This document shows, piece after piece, positions 14,801-26,785 of a stretch of DNA of 64,000 bases. Location of the stretch: assembly GCF_901933205.1 (NCBI RefSeq), contig NC_044576.1, positions 8,837,024-8,901,023 on the forward strand, written 5' to 3'. The translations under genes and the position numbers were made by a program. The notes below the pieces were generated by a model, which was not told where the DNA came from, did no database searches, and saw only the letters and a list, made by a program, of their open reading frames with translations. Source of the DNA: Camarhynchus parvulus (taxonomy: Eukaryota; Chordata; Aves; Passeriformes; Thraupidae). The stretch's first letter is position 1. Each line of letters begins with the position of its first letter.

Positions 14801-17362
14801 GTGAAGATTCAGCTAGTGCAGTTCAAAACATTCAAGCTGGTGTTTTAGGGCTAAGCATGGCTTTAACATTTGTTCATTGCATGAAGGTATTGTTAGCCTT
14901 GTTAATTCTAATAATATGGCTGTGTGTTGTGCTTTCTGTGAAACACTACTGACTTATTTTGAAGTCCCAGTGAGCATCTTGTCATACTTACGATTTGTTT
15001 CCTGCCAAATTTGGGAACCTGTGTGTCTAAGAGGAAATAGATGGAGATGACTGACTTTTTAAGTAGAGTATAGGATGGAGAAGCTGGCTCAACCAAAAGC
15101 AGTTCGATCATGTCATTGAGCGTCATTCAGTGCCATGGTGCCTCGATTCCCTTTATCCTCTAAACAATTTAAAGCAACAGTTGCTTCTTGAGCATGTTGG
15201 GTTGTCAAAAGCACTGGTATACTGTTAAAATTTTTCTCCCTGAAGTGCAAGAGGTGAGTAATGACTGTAGGGTCACAGCAATAGATAAATAGAGAATGAT
15301 ATGTCAAAGGGAGAGGACCTGCAAAACCTGCTATTGTATCTCCCGATCTAAATTTATTTCTCACTTCCCTGATACATAAGAAGGAACATTTGCCTTTCAT
15401 AGAAATTGGATTTTTATAAACAAACAATAATATTTCAGAATGGAAATTGAGCTGATTCCTAGCTTCCTTCTATTTCAAAAGGTATGAGACTCCTCTACAT
15501 TTCTCAGTTTGAAGCTCATTCTCTGACGTTACACAGTTTTCCTCCCGCAGCAAGGGACTGCTGCACGATCCTGCATGTTCCTGAAGGGAAGCCCATTGCT
15601 CAGTGTCAGAGCCTCCTCTCCTGGTCAGCTGGAGGGGTAGCATTAGGCTCCCAGTGCTGGAAATGTCAGCTTGCTTTTTCAGCCACTGAAACAGAATAGG
15701 ATGGGAGGTGGGGAACAGGGGAACGTTTGTTATTGTTGGCTGCATTTCATGTGATGCAATGCTGAAAGCTCAGTGCTGCTGCTCAGTATTAGACATTTGC
15801 CCTTCACAGTCTGAAATTCTGCACTGATCTGATTTTGACACTGAACTGGAGACAAAAAATAATTCTACAATATTCTCCCAGGAATAAACTGAATCAGAGG
15901 TTTTTTGGTTAGTTAGTAAGGGGAAGAGCTAAATATCCTGATGAGGGGGCAGTAATTATTTAGAAGTACAGCCTCTCCCTTAGACACTTCCTGTTTCATC
16001 CATTTTTTCCACCACAACACAGGAAAAACAACTACCCTAAAACTATCCAAAATATGAACTCAAGATGGAGATTGCTAACCTGGCACTGCTGGGCTCTTAA
16101 GAATTCTAATGCTGATTTGCCAGTATGATGGTATTCCAGCTAGAGATCGTTTAAGGAGTAAAACCAGAACTCCATTTGTGCCAAAAGGGACCAAAAGCAT
16201 CGGCCATCATTTTTTATGGCTGCCCTGTAATTTTCCCTTTGCCTATTGTTACTGTCCAGTAACACCAAGACTATGAAAATGCATTAGGGATAAGGAAATA
16301 ATGTGGCATTTCTCTCATTAGCAGTTGAAACTGATGCTTTACAGTCAGCTCTCCTTGCATGTCCTTTTATTTTGGGGTGTAGGAAGAAACCCACAGTTAA
16401 CTAAAAGCCACAGTGTTTTCAGGGTAACAAATAAATATAACTCCAGCATATCCTTTTACTTCTCTATTACATCTGTGTTTATTTTTTATTTAATAATCGT
16501 TTTGTCCCTCTGTGCTGGCATGTAAAAATGGTTTGCCCAAGTGATTACTTAATTTTTGAACATATACGTGCCTCTTTTTGAACACATTTTTAGAGAGAAG
16601 CCCTGTTTTCTGTTTATTTAATGATATCCAGAAGCTTTCAATAGGCCACTGGAAGGGATTGTTGTTTACTGTGTTCAGTGTCAGGGTATAATAACCAAAG
16701 TATGTATTGCAAATATATTTATTTTAAAAGGCATGGTCTGAAAATGCTTTTAGGATTATCTGTTTCTACAGCCTCAGGCAGCTATTAATGCCAGCTAAAA
16801 TCTCTTCCTGTTTATCACTAAGAAAAATTATCTTAGTTAATTTTATCTGCCTTACATTTTTGATTCAACATGTCTTAAATGTGCTTAATGTTATGATTAC
16901 TTATATCCTTAGACCTTTAGGGGTTTTTTCAATAAATTTTAATTAATCAAGGCATATTATCTTGATTTTTTTTTCAAATGTATGCTCCCTAAATTTATAC
17001 ATGCAATATAGAAAAATCCCAAAGGGCAATAAAAATATTTTTCTCGTGAACCATAGTATCAAAATTAGTAAATTACATTAATGATAACCAATACTAGCAA
17101 AAGCATAGCATCAGAGGCCAAATTATTCTCAGAACTGTATTTCATGTGAGGAGTTAAAGATGATGATTGCATTGCCAATGAATGAGGCAAAACATCACTT
17201 CAGGCCACCACCTGCTCTTGAACTGGCTATCCTTGAGGCAGGATTGTGGGCTCCTCTTAACTGTGAGCATTTTTCATTTTTGGAATAACCTCTTATTTTG
17301 GTTTCACTAAGGTGCATTTATAGTGAATAATTTGTGAAACTCAAGTGTTGGACTGTGTTTTT

Positions 17363-17426
17363 CTAGGATGAGTTTTTGGTAGATTGTTTTGAACCTAGGA
17401 TGAGTTTTTGGTAGATTGTTCTGAGC
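17363..17426. repeat. Tandem duplication, 32-base unit, two copies
   Basis: The unit beginning CTAGGATGAGTTTTTGGTAG occurs at 17363-17394 and again at 17395-17426, head to tail. The copies differ at only two positions near the end of the unit (TTTTGAAC against TTCTGAGC). The near identity suggests a fairly recent local duplication within the intron. No function is visible. Confidence 0.9.
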
Positions 17427-18134
17427 ACCAGCACAGACTTCTATGGGTATAGGTATTGTAGGAGAGATTCCTTTGGGTAAGGCAATACCTGCTGCTGTCC
17501 CAGTTAGGAATATTGTGTGGGAGAGAACTGTAGGATCACACACACCCCTACATTCTCAAGCACAAATTCCCTCTAGTGGAAATGAAGCAGCAATGATCAG
17601 CATAGGAGCAGCCTGTCTGTGGAGCAGTACCTATTTTCATGTCCTGTTGGTATCTCTGCTAACCCTGCTGCATGGCCTGATCAGCATGAACCAGAGCCCA
17701 GGAAAGCAGTGCATCATTTCCATAACCTCAAGTGCACTCATAGACAACAGAATGGTGTGCTTTAGAATCATTGTGTCTTTATAATAATAGCATTGACTTC
17801 TATGGTTATACATGATCTAAAATTATTCTTACCTAAGAATGTTTATTTTTTTTAATTTCTTAATTATTCTAGAAATTAATGGACAGTGTTGCCTTAATAT
17901 AAGATTATTGCTGTGAGGTTGACTAGTAGCAACTGCTCTCTTAATGTTAAGCTTTATTTGTTGATTTCAACTAAAACCTAGTAAAAAAATGCCTGAGTTG
18001 GTTTTGCTTCTCTTATTTTGAAACAATGCATTTCTTTGTTGAAAATCTTCCCTGAAAGTTTGAATGCTTTGGTCCCAATCTATTTATTGCTAGTTTATGA
18101 CTATGTTTACAGCATTAATTGCAAATGTTATTTT

Positions 18135-18140
18135 TGCATG
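18135..18140 (+). promoter_or_regulatory. UGCAUG motif upstream of e2 (RBFOX-type)
   Basis: TGCATG lies 60 bases before exon e2. RBFOX proteins bind UGCAUG in pre-mRNA and usually repress an exon when bound upstream of it. It is the first of two copies within 65 bases of the acceptor. Binding here is inferred, not shown. Confidence 0.5.
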
Positions 18141-18180
18141 TGTTCTATGATTGCTCTTTTCTTTTTTTCTTTTCTTGGCC

Positions 18181-18186
18181 TGCATG
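18181..18186 (+). promoter_or_regulatory. UGCAUG motif between pyrimidine tract and acceptor of e2
   Basis: A second TGCATG ends 13 bases before e2, lying between the T/C-rich tract and the terminal AG. A protein bound there would sit where U2AF and the splicing machinery read the 3' splice site, which fits repression of e2 by an RBFOX-type factor. The motif is seen directly; the effect is inferred from known RBFOX position rules. Confidence 0.55.
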
Positions 18187-18199
18187 TTTGCTACTACAG

Positions 18200-18606
18200 G
18201 AACCTGCTTGGGAAATCAATGGCAACAGAACAACCTTCAACCCTCTAACTAACACGGCGACTGGGCCTGTGGGTAGTGTTTTAGCAACCAATGGAACCTT
18301 TTCAGGCTACCTCAACCAGCAAGAGATCAGCCTTTCAAATAGCTCTTCCTACCTAAATACTACCACAGTTAGATCTTCCATGTCCTCTCAGTCTGTGACT
18401 CCTGACATTTCACCTGCCAAGAGCTCGTTAGGTTCCAAAGCAAGCCCTGCTTTCGCTGGTGGCAGTAGCCCTGCTCACCAGCTGAGCCCTGCAAGGCAGT
18501 ATAACAACCCCATTGGCCTTTACTCGGCAGAGACCCTGAGGGAAATGGCTGAGATGCATAAATTGAGTCTCAACCGAAGGGCTTCGGAAGGTGGACTTCC
18601 TAGAGG
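18200..18606 (+). CDS. LDB3: LDB3 exon e2: cardiac-type exon with ZM motif
   Basis: This 407-base exon (phase 0 in, phase 2 out) starts after CTACTACAG and ends AGA GG|GTAGGT. It encodes 135 residues beginning [15 protein letters not shown]. The first two thirds are rich in Ser, Thr and Asn, with five Ser/Thr-Pro sites ([24 protein letters not shown]). The end carries the ZM motif, [18 protein letters not shown], matching the corresponding human block; ZM motifs bind the rod of alpha-actinin at the Z-disc. The sequence before the ZM motif differs greatly from what I recall of mammalian exon 4. Near the end is RRAS (18575-18586), a good basophilic kinase site that I do not recall in the human exon. 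It corresponds to the block called exon 4 in ZASP literature, which is enriched in heart isoforms. It can splice in frame to e5, or to e4 if e3 is skipped. Confidence 0.92.
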
Positions 18607-21600
18607 GTAGGTAACATGGTAACATCTTTAATTATTTCAATAAGTAATGAACTTGCTGAGCAGTGAATGTAATGGTGCTTACCCTATTGTGCATTTGTCT
18701 AGCAGTCATTATTAAAGCCTGGATCAACAATTAAATTTTCCAGTAGCCCCAAAACATACCCACATTGCCATTACAGAGTAATGGTTGTTGGTATGTGATG
18801 TGCAGCATGGGTTGGCAATTGTCAGCAGAGCTTGAGGGCGAACACTAGGACCGAAGTAACAGTAATCATCTCAGGGTTGTGACACTCAGCAGTCCTAACT
18901 AATGCATGGAGTCTCAGAGAACCAAGTATTGCTTGGTCAGACATGAGAGCAGCTGCTATAAACCGCACCTGATCTTTGGTACTTTGCTAGAGAGAAATGG
19001 CTTTGACCAGCAAATCTGACATTCCCAGCTACTGGAGTGTCCTGCTGTAATTCCTGCCTTAATGTGTTGGCATTCCTATGCAAAATGAGTCAGAACTGCA
19101 ATATTTTGAATCCTCTGGTTTGAAGAATGTCTTGCTTTAAAAATGTTAGCTTTAATGTTAACTTTGCTATAACAAGGAATGATCTCCAGATACTGCCCAG
19201 GTAGTTTGATCCCATGCTGTCAAGGTTTTCCATATTCCTATATTGCAGGTCATCTGTTTTATTAGTAAACTTGTGAAGTGAGGATCTTGGACTGCAGTAC
19301 ATGAGAAAAAGCAGGGAGAAACAGGTTTTCCTAATTTTTTTGCCTTCATGTATAAACCACCAAACAAATCTAATTTTTTAGTTTATTGTGGTTTTGGGGT
19401 TGCTTGCTGTTTTTTGTGGGTTTTTTTCTTTAATGAAGATAAATTTCTTGTTAGGAATATGGGGAAATGTATTTTTTTGACATTAGGGACTTGGCTATAT
19501 GAGGAAAACCAGAAAATTCTGACAATCCGCTCAAGGTCTGATAGTAACTGCATAGCTTCAAGTACTTTATATCCATTTGCAGCAGCTCTTTGCAAAAATA
19601 AAACCAAGAGGTTTTAAGTTGTAGAAAGTAGGGATATTTCATCCTATTAAAAGAGCATATACATCTATTCTAAATGATTCAAGCAATTTTAGATTATTCA
19701 CTGCCACTCTCTTGAGCACTTAACATTAACAATCCTAATCAACTTACCTGAGAAAATTCTATCCTCCCTTCTCATACTTGATAATTAAGTATAGCAATTA
19801 CTTTTTAAAAAAATATCGGTTAGTAAGCAAGATCAGCAAAATAAACCTCAGAATACTTTTCTCTTAATTTACAGTTTCCTGAATACCAATTCTTGTCTTA
19901 TTTCAATATACAGAGTTTCCTGGGTGTATATCTTGTTGTCTTTTTCTCCACTATGTTCATAGTCTTCCTTAATACCTGCAGGGGTGAGGGTGAAGGGGCT
20001 GAATTTTGGATGGCTCAGCATTGTGACTGTTTTGTTATCAGAATTACAACACAGCTGCATCCACCACTCACCAAAGAGTGTGCCTTTCTATTCAGTTTGA
20101 ATGAAATTTTAGGGAACTGCTATCAGCCTTTACTAACTGGAACACTGATGAACAAACAAAAAACTAAAAATCCTTATCCTGCTGTGCAGGAACATTCTGA
20201 AAAGATCAGAGAGTCCAGAAGCACTAAATAAATGTGTCTTGTCTGGTAACTTCTGTACGATTTCGAGAACTGTACATCTCTGTTGACATGCAGAGAAAAT
20301 TCAGAGCTCAATAGTGCTATCATTCCCACTCCCACTTGACTGTTATCCATGAAGTAAGAAGTATCTTGCCTCCTGCTCTGTGGAGAAAAACATGGAACCT
20401 GTAACTATCTTGGGACTTGGTGGCATCCATGATAATCTCAATCTCACAGTGCATATATGGGAATAAGAAAGCACTGTGAGCACTGAATAAACAGCTCTGG
20501 TCTGTACTGGGAACATTCTTACCATGTAATACAACATGGTTGTGATATTGTGATGCTCCAAAACAGAATTCATTGTGCTTTCACAAACATGCACTTAGCT
20601 GTATGGTAAAAGCTGCGAGAAAGTTCAAGTATGAGGAGTGATCTTAAGGTATGTTTCAGTTCTGTGCCCTTTTCACCAGACAATTTAAACTTAATTGTGT
20701 GAATTGCTGTTACAGGTTTAGCTAAACCTGTTTATAGGAAAATCCTATAAAGAAGCTGAAATTAATTTTGAGATTACTTCCTTGATCTGTGAAGAATAAC
20801 AAAGCATTTGTTTGTCTGATACACTTTACATTGAAGCTTTATCACTCTGACCAAGTTGAAAAATAAGATAGCCTGTTAGGAGTGTGGAACGTGATGTGCT
20901 GAAAGCTCTGGAGTGTATGAATAAATATGAACAGTGAGTCATAGTTTGTAACATGCATCTTTTTCATTCCAGTGTAAGTTATTTTTCACACTGTAGGTCA
21001 AGGGCAGTAAATACCTGTCCCACAAGTACGTGCCAGGTGGCTTGGGTTACTGGTCTTTTACTGTGTGACCTCTGTGAGCAGCAAGTTGGGTGTTCCAGAC
21101 ATTTCCCTATATAGAGCCAAACTAAAATTATGTGTGGCTCTGAACTGGGAGGAATTTTCTCATCACATCCTAAACATAAGGAGAAGTAAAGCTTTACTGT
21201 TTTTGAAGGAAGCTATAGCAGCCTCTTCACATCTCAAAAATCTTTACTGAGATGTGGCTACTGAGCTGTTCTTAGTGTGTGCACATAATGTTTATTTTCT
21301 TTGGACCTACTTTTCTTTTAATTAAGGTGTATTTTAGGGGTTTGGTAGTTCTGCCTTGAAAATGTTATTTTATATGTATGGTAGATGCATGGATGAGTCA
21401 GAAAATGATACCATTACACTTGGTTTCATTGTAAATGAGTGCCCAGCTGTCTCACATACACCTAAAATGGATATAGGATCACTGATGTGCTTACAGGCTG
21501 CAGCTTGTTCCTAATATATCTCTAACAGTTCCTGTAAGAACATTTGGCTTAATGTAGGGTTTATAAAGCTAGAAGAATATTTTCAAATCTGAGAGTCTGA

Positions 21601-22988
21601 CCAGTAGCTGCAGGGGATGATCTGTGGCTACTTTACCATGGAAATGCAGAAGTGCAAAGCCTTTACTGCAGCTTTGGCTCATTAGAGTGCTTTTGATCAT
21701 GAAAAGTGCTGTTTGATGAGCCAAGGCAAAAGGATTATATGTAGGGTATCAAAGGTTCTGCAAGGAAAAAGCAGGAGTGGCCAAATCCCCTTGGAATATC
21801 ACTCTTTAACAGTGTAGCTTTGCTATCCAGTATTTTGTATCAGTCCCAGACACAGAAATGTCACAGCAGCAAGTTGGAATCCTCAGTGGTCAGTTCTGTC
21901 AACAGCATTCCATACAGCCAAGTAAAAAGAAAAGTTTATTAACTGCCTGTGAATCTCTTCCTCTTTGTTTTGCACAAAATAGGATTAATTAGTCTTCAAC
22001 CAAGAAAAGAGCAGAATGTGGGTGTTCTAAGCTTCGGGGGGAAAAAAATTTAAAATAAATATCACAGCCCATTGCTATTTGTGCAACCACCACACAGTTA
22101 TTGGGAAGAGCACTGTAGTTCAGACTGAGCACACTCTGTTCTGCACTCCCAGCTTTATCCTGTGTTACGGTGCTTTGGAATTACTGTGCAAGCGCCATCA
22201 CTGGTTTATGCAGAGATGCAGGAATGGAGTGTGAACATGCCTTTTTTTCATACTGTATGGAACCAGTTGGAATAAAATATACTGATATGGATATCCCAGA
22301 AAACATACAGCAAGCGTGGCTTGCTTTGTTTAATGTGGAATAAATTAGGAATGACTATTCCGAAGTTAAATGGCTTACACGCCTCTTGGCATAATGTAGG
22401 TGCAGTTGTATCTAGGTAAATGCTTTGTTATATACAAAGGCATTTTCCTTAGTTTTAGCTTTAAAACATTTACCAATATATTTTTTGGATCTTCTCCAGC
22501 GTGTAAAAGACTTAAAAATCAGTCTTGCAAAACCAGCTCTGAGGGTGGCCTGAGAACAGACTTTATCCCTGAATATTCAGTATCTAAGAGAAAAATATAT
22601 CTCTACCACTCATTTGCTATTTTCAGATGAGAATATACTCTGAAAATCCTCCATTTTTCCCTCTGCTCCCTCCTCTCTTCACTTTGGTAGTCGTACTTTT
22701 AAGGATGCACAGCAATAAGATCATGTTCAACAGTCAGCCAAAATGCCATGGTACCCTACTAAGTCCTGGTGGATCAAGTATAATCCCTGCATTTTTTCCT
22801 TTCTTAATCATGTTGGGGGTTTTAGGCATACATTTACTTTTTATTCTTTTTATTCTTATTTGTAGATGGTCTGAGAAGAGCTGTAGTAATCTTTTGTAAA
22901 TATCTTTTACCCTTTGCACTCTACAAACTATTGACTTTTTTCTATGTGGTTGGTTTTGATGTTGTTTGTTCTCTTTCTCTTCTTCTAG
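18607..22988 (+). other. LDB3: LDB3 intron between e2 and microexon e3
   Basis: Intron with no further exon I can support. Its last 60 bases are strongly pyrimidine-rich (TTCTCTTTCTCTTCTTCTAG before e3), as expected for a very short exon that needs a strong acceptor. A TGCATG lies at 18903-18908, about 300 bases after e2. Several 60-90 codon open frames are chance frames of AT-rich DNA. Confidence 0.8.
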
Positions 22989-23011
22989 GTCATAACCAAC
23001 ACCGCTGCCAA
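22989..23011 (+). CDS. LDB3: LDB3 exon e3: 23-nt frame-setting microexon
   Basis: This 23-base exon lies between TTCTTCTAG and GTTAGT. It enters in phase 0, encodes VITNTAA and ends with AA, which joins the first C of e4 to make Asn. The joined product VITNTAAN-TDFTERFNP aligns residue by residue with the human VIANSPAN-ADYQERFNP segment, which is strong support for such a short exon. The donor GTTAGT is weaker than most in this gene, so inclusion may depend on helper factors. With e4 it forms the skeletal-type ZM block. It is obligatory before e4 when the upstream exon is e1, but creates an immediate stop when it follows e2 (GG|G TCA TAA). Confidence 0.88.
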
Positions 23012-26000
23012 GTTAGTATCACCTCTGTGTAGTGCCAGATATTTGTGTGATGCTGTATGTGTGAAGATGTGTTTTCTGGGGTAGCATGATCCCCTGTGTT
23101 CCTGCTGTGTCTGCTTGCAAGTGCAAGTATTTTTTTGAACGTCTGCTTGGTGTGGCAGACGCCCTGCGCTGCCCCTGCTGTCCAGCAGTGCTCCCGCTTG
23201 GCATTTCTTGGTGATGCTCTAATGCTGTGATGGAGCTGCCACCTGAGCCTGCCAGTTCTTCTAAAAGCTTTCAGGTGGTGGTGCTACTACAGGCAGGTTT
23301 AAGTTCTCTTGAATCTTTAAGTCATCTTCATGCCCTCAGAGTTTGGAGAGCATTATCTGAGCCCTTTTTTGTGTGTTATTAGTAAAATACTTTTAGCTTC
23401 AATGTTAAATTAATTTCTAAAGTCTGCTAAAATTCAAATTTAGGTTGGAGTAAGATACTGATATAGGGGAAAAAATCTATGGAGTTATTTACCTTGATCA
23501 ATCTATTGCCCTTTTTTTGACCTTTAGTTTTCTAGGGGCAGAGGATTGTCTCTAAACTCTTGTTTTTTGCCTCTGACCTGAGTGTTGTCCCTAAATTGCT
23601 GGAGACTGGGTCAAACTGAGTATAAAATAAATAATTCTAATATTTAAATGTCAAATTTAAACTAACAGTACAAAGTTAGGAGTAGTAGAATACATAAAGT
23701 TGAAATAATATTTCGTGCATATAATTTACATTGATTTTTCATTCTCTGTTGATTTCAGTGAAGTGTGGGTGTGATGATGTAAGTCCTTTGGAGTGTAAAA
23801 TCCTAGCCAGTTTACATTAATAATTATTCTGACAGGATTGTCTTAGAAAGCAGAAGTCACTTTATAGGGGTATTTGTAATCTTACTTGCTTTGGGATTTA
23901 TTTTTCCTGATCCTTTTGTAGTTTAGGAGAAAGATCCCATTCATTTTGCAGAGGTGCTGTCTCTGCAGCCTTACCTCTGCCACTTTGTTCTAGAGCCCAG
24001 CCCTCCTTACAATATCTTCTGTTTGCTTCCAGAATTAGAAAAAGAACTCAGCAGTTGGCAATCTGTATTTTTCTGTTACTTTTATTGGAATCCTGTTAAC
24101 TTCAGTGGAAGTTTTGCCTTGGTGTATGTAATGTGACTAAAACCTCTTGAAAGACATCACTAAAATTGTTTAAAGACCCCAAGTGAAAGCCCAAATGACT
24201 CCTGTTGCTACCATGAGGGAAGTTTAGGCTGTTCTGACATTAGTAGCTTTGATTTCTGTAACTGACTGTGGAAACAAATTGCTTAGAACATTATTCTTTA
24301 AAGGTGGCATATTTAACCTCTGTCCTTTTCTTCACAGAGTCTTCTCAGATCTTGGGTTTAGAATCTCTTTTGTACTTCCAACTGTGTGAAAGAAAGAGAA
24401 CACTAAATTCAAGATCTTGAGGACCTGTGTGTTTGTAATGATCATGTGATTGTTTAGGGTATTACACAGAAAAGAGATACTGTTGAAGTCAGGCATGTGC
24501 ATGCTCAGTACAGCAACCTGCATGTCTCAGCCCATCACCCCTCCAGAGCTGATGTTATTGTAATTATAGAATTGTCAGAGTTGATGAATAGTTAAGGGAG
24601 ATGTGTTTTAAATGAGAGAATGTCTTGGTAAAAAGATAATTTTCACTTTTTTTGAATGCATAATGGTGCTTCCCAGTTCCCTCCCTTAAGATGTTGGCAT
24701 GTGCAAGTGAAGGCTGTGTTTGTAATGCAGCATGTGCTCCTGTGTGTCTCTGGTCCTTGTGCATGTGGCTGTCGATGTTCTGACAAGGATTTGCAATGAT
24801 ATGTGACTGTGTCTCTCTCTGTCCATCCTCAGTCAGGGCATCCCACCAAACAAAAGGCTGAAAACAGAGTGGAATCCCCTGGCTGGCTTCAGAGGTGGCA
24901 CAGCACCTGTGATAGTCTCCAGATAATTAAGTCAGATGGCTGCTAGCCTTACTTGAGTTTACCTTTTTCATCATGCTGGGTTGAGGGTTCAGTTTTAACT
25001 CTCACTCTCTGGGCCTACCCATGGTAAACAGACACACTGTCGTTTGGGTAAAGAAAAAACAATATTAGCCAATAAACTTACAGTCTAATGTGTTAAACTG
25101 GAAAGGAAAATTGTTCCAATCAAATGGAATTAAATTCTTCAGTATTTCTTCTGCAGGGAAAGAAATATCTATTTCCAGCTTTTGGGTTCAGTTCTGAATG
25201 AAAGATTTATGAAATATCTGTTATTTCACAAAGGGTGGAGTTCCCAGTTTTGTCCAGTTTGGTGAGTGTATGGAATCTCTCCTGGTGATATCCTCGTGCT
25301 GCTGGCAGGACAGGAACAGCAGACCAGAGATTCACCTAGTCTCCCATAGGTTGAAGAGGAGCCACCATAGTGGCTGACAGTGGTCATGGGAACTCTGGGC
25401 AGGGCTCAGTCCTAGCTCTAGGACTAGAACTATGCACAGCACAACCCTACAAGAAAACTAGCTGCTGTTTGGCTGTAGTCTGAGAGCAAACTGACTCATT
25501 CTGATGTCATGGAAGCTTCAGTTAGATTGCTTTAGGGGCTCAGTCTGTCAAATATAAAATCTTTCCTTGTAAATGGAGTCAGTGGAAACTAAGGCAGCAA
25601 CTCTTCCGACTGCACTTGGTCCTTTGGTTGCAATGTTGCATATTTTGATCTGGGACTGATCATTTATGATGCTATAGCAGCACTTCAGGCTGGTGTAGAG
25701 ACATTTTTGGGAAGATTTAGTCTTTTGTAAGGAAAGCCTTGAAGATTAAAAGGCACAAGTGCTAAATTTCACTGTGATTAGTAACACGGACAGAAAGTAC
25801 TGAAACCTTCTAAATAATAGAGAACCTGATATCCCTTCATTACACTATACTTTCTAGACCTTTGTGAGACCCTTCTGAAAACACAAATGGATGACAAAAA
25901 AAGTGGGAATTCTCTGCACTGTGTATGTACGTCCCATGGGCATGCATATATACATGTACTGTTTGTATACACTTAGATGTATATATGCATATAACATCAG

Positions 26001-26319
26001 AATTTTAGTATATCTAAGTATCATATAAATACTTAGAGATTTTTTGTGAGATTTTAATACAGTGACAGCTATTTCACATTTTTTTCCTTTTTATACATCG
26101 TAAACCAACACAAAAATGACATCCATTAGCAGAGCCATCTTTTTGCTGTGGCTTGGTACCTACATTTGTGCTTCCCTGATGAGAAACTTTGGTGGTGAGA
26201 TGCCATGAACAGACGTGCACACTCCTCTCTTGGTGGTGCTTCCCTCGCTTAACTTCACGCCTCTCTCCTTTCTTCCCCTCCCTTCCCTCCCTGTGGAACC
26301 TCACTCTTGCATAACCCAG
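23012..26319 (+). other. LDB3: LDB3 intron between e3 and e4
   Basis: Intron with no exon I can support. The 70 bases from about 26221 form a strong C/T-rich tract leading to the ATAACCCAG acceptor. A stretch near 24085-24120 (GTTAACTTCAGTGGAAGTTTTGCC) vaguely resembles an old amniote interspersed repeat, but it is too short to classify. Confidence 0.78.
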
Positions 26320-26523
26320 CACGGACTTCACGGAGCGTTTCAACCCCAATGTCCTGAAGGACTCTGCCCTGTCTACCCACAAACCCATTGAGGTGAAGGG
26401 CCTTGGCGGCAAGGCTACCATAATTCACGCGCAGTATAACACCCCGATCAGCATGTATTCCCAGGATGCTATCATGGATGCAATTGCAGGCCAGGCACAA
26501 GCCCAGGGTGGAGAATTTGCTGG
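26320..26523 (+). CDS. LDB3: LDB3 exon e4: skeletal-type ZM exon
   Basis: This 204-base exon lies between ATAACCCAG and GG|GTAAGG, with phase 2 in and phase 2 out. It encodes TDFTERFNPNVLKDS, then ALSTHKPIEVKGLGGKATII and HAQYNTPISMYSQDAIMDAI, ending GQAQAQGGEFAG. The GLGGKATIIHAQ...ISMYSQDAIMDA stretch is the ZM-containing block of the non-cardiac LDB3 isoforms and is nearly identical to the mammalian sequence. The alanine codons at 26414-26416 (GGK-A-TII) and 26468-26470 (SQD-A-IMD) appear to correspond to human A147 and A165, sites of zaspopathy substitutions; both are alanine here. The exon needs e3, or alternatively e2, before it to be read in frame, and it joins e5 as GG|T. Confidence 0.95.
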
Positions 26524-26558
26524 GTAAGGTTATTTCCTTCTGTGGAATGCTCTTTCTC

Positions 26559-26564
26559 TGCATG
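26559..26564 (+). promoter_or_regulatory. UGCAUG motif downstream of e4 (RBFOX-type)
   Basis: TGCATG starts 36 bases after the end of e4. RBFOX binding downstream of an exon usually promotes its inclusion. It is the first of a pair within 67 bases of the donor. Its position is opposite to the pair lying upstream of e2. Confidence 0.55.
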
Positions 26565-26584
26565 GTACTTGTAACATCCCTACC

Positions 26585-26590
26585 TGCATG
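26585..26590 (+). promoter_or_regulatory. Second UGCAUG motif downstream of e4
   Basis: TGCATG starts 62 bases after the end of e4 and 20 bases after the first copy. Clustering of two copies this close to a donor is unlikely by chance (about one expected per 4,096 positions in random sequence). It supports regulated inclusion of the skeletal-type block. Confidence 0.55.
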
Positions 26591-26714
26591 ACACATCTGC
26601 TCTTACTGGACTTTTTCTTTTTTCCTGGGGTATATTACACGTGGAAAATGCGTATCAATCCTAGACAGTGTCCAAAATCACTTCCATGTTTTGAATTTAA
26701 AAGCATGGATCACT

Positions 26715-26785
26715 TGAAAATCATAACATGATTTGTTGTTGGGAGAGACCTTAAAGTGCCAAGCCCCTACCATGGTCAGGGGTAC
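26715..26785 (-). repeat. Decayed CR1 LINE 3' end
   Basis: AAAATCATAACATG...TTGTTGGGAGAGACCTTAAAG...CCCCTACCATGGTCAGG follows, with mutations, the reverse complement of the common bird CR1 3' terminus (ATCATAGAATGG...GGAAGGGACCTTAAAGATC...CCCTGCCATGGGCAGG). The element is therefore on the minus strand, truncated and old. Assignment is from recalled consensus. Confidence 0.65.

Larger units (their letters stand above)
11805..18199 (+). other. LDB3: LDB3 intron between e1 and e2
   Basis: Intron sequence with no exon I can support. It contains a 32-base tandem duplication at 17363-17426. Short minus-strand open frames, for example 15113-15427, have no recognisable family and no splice context. 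The last 70 bases hold a long pyrimidine tract and two TGCATG motifs, listed separately. Confidence 0.8.

Noticed and set aside
15113..15427. 104-codon minus-strand open frame
   Set aside because: I considered a retroelement remnant, but no reverse transcriptase, integrase or gag motif is visible.
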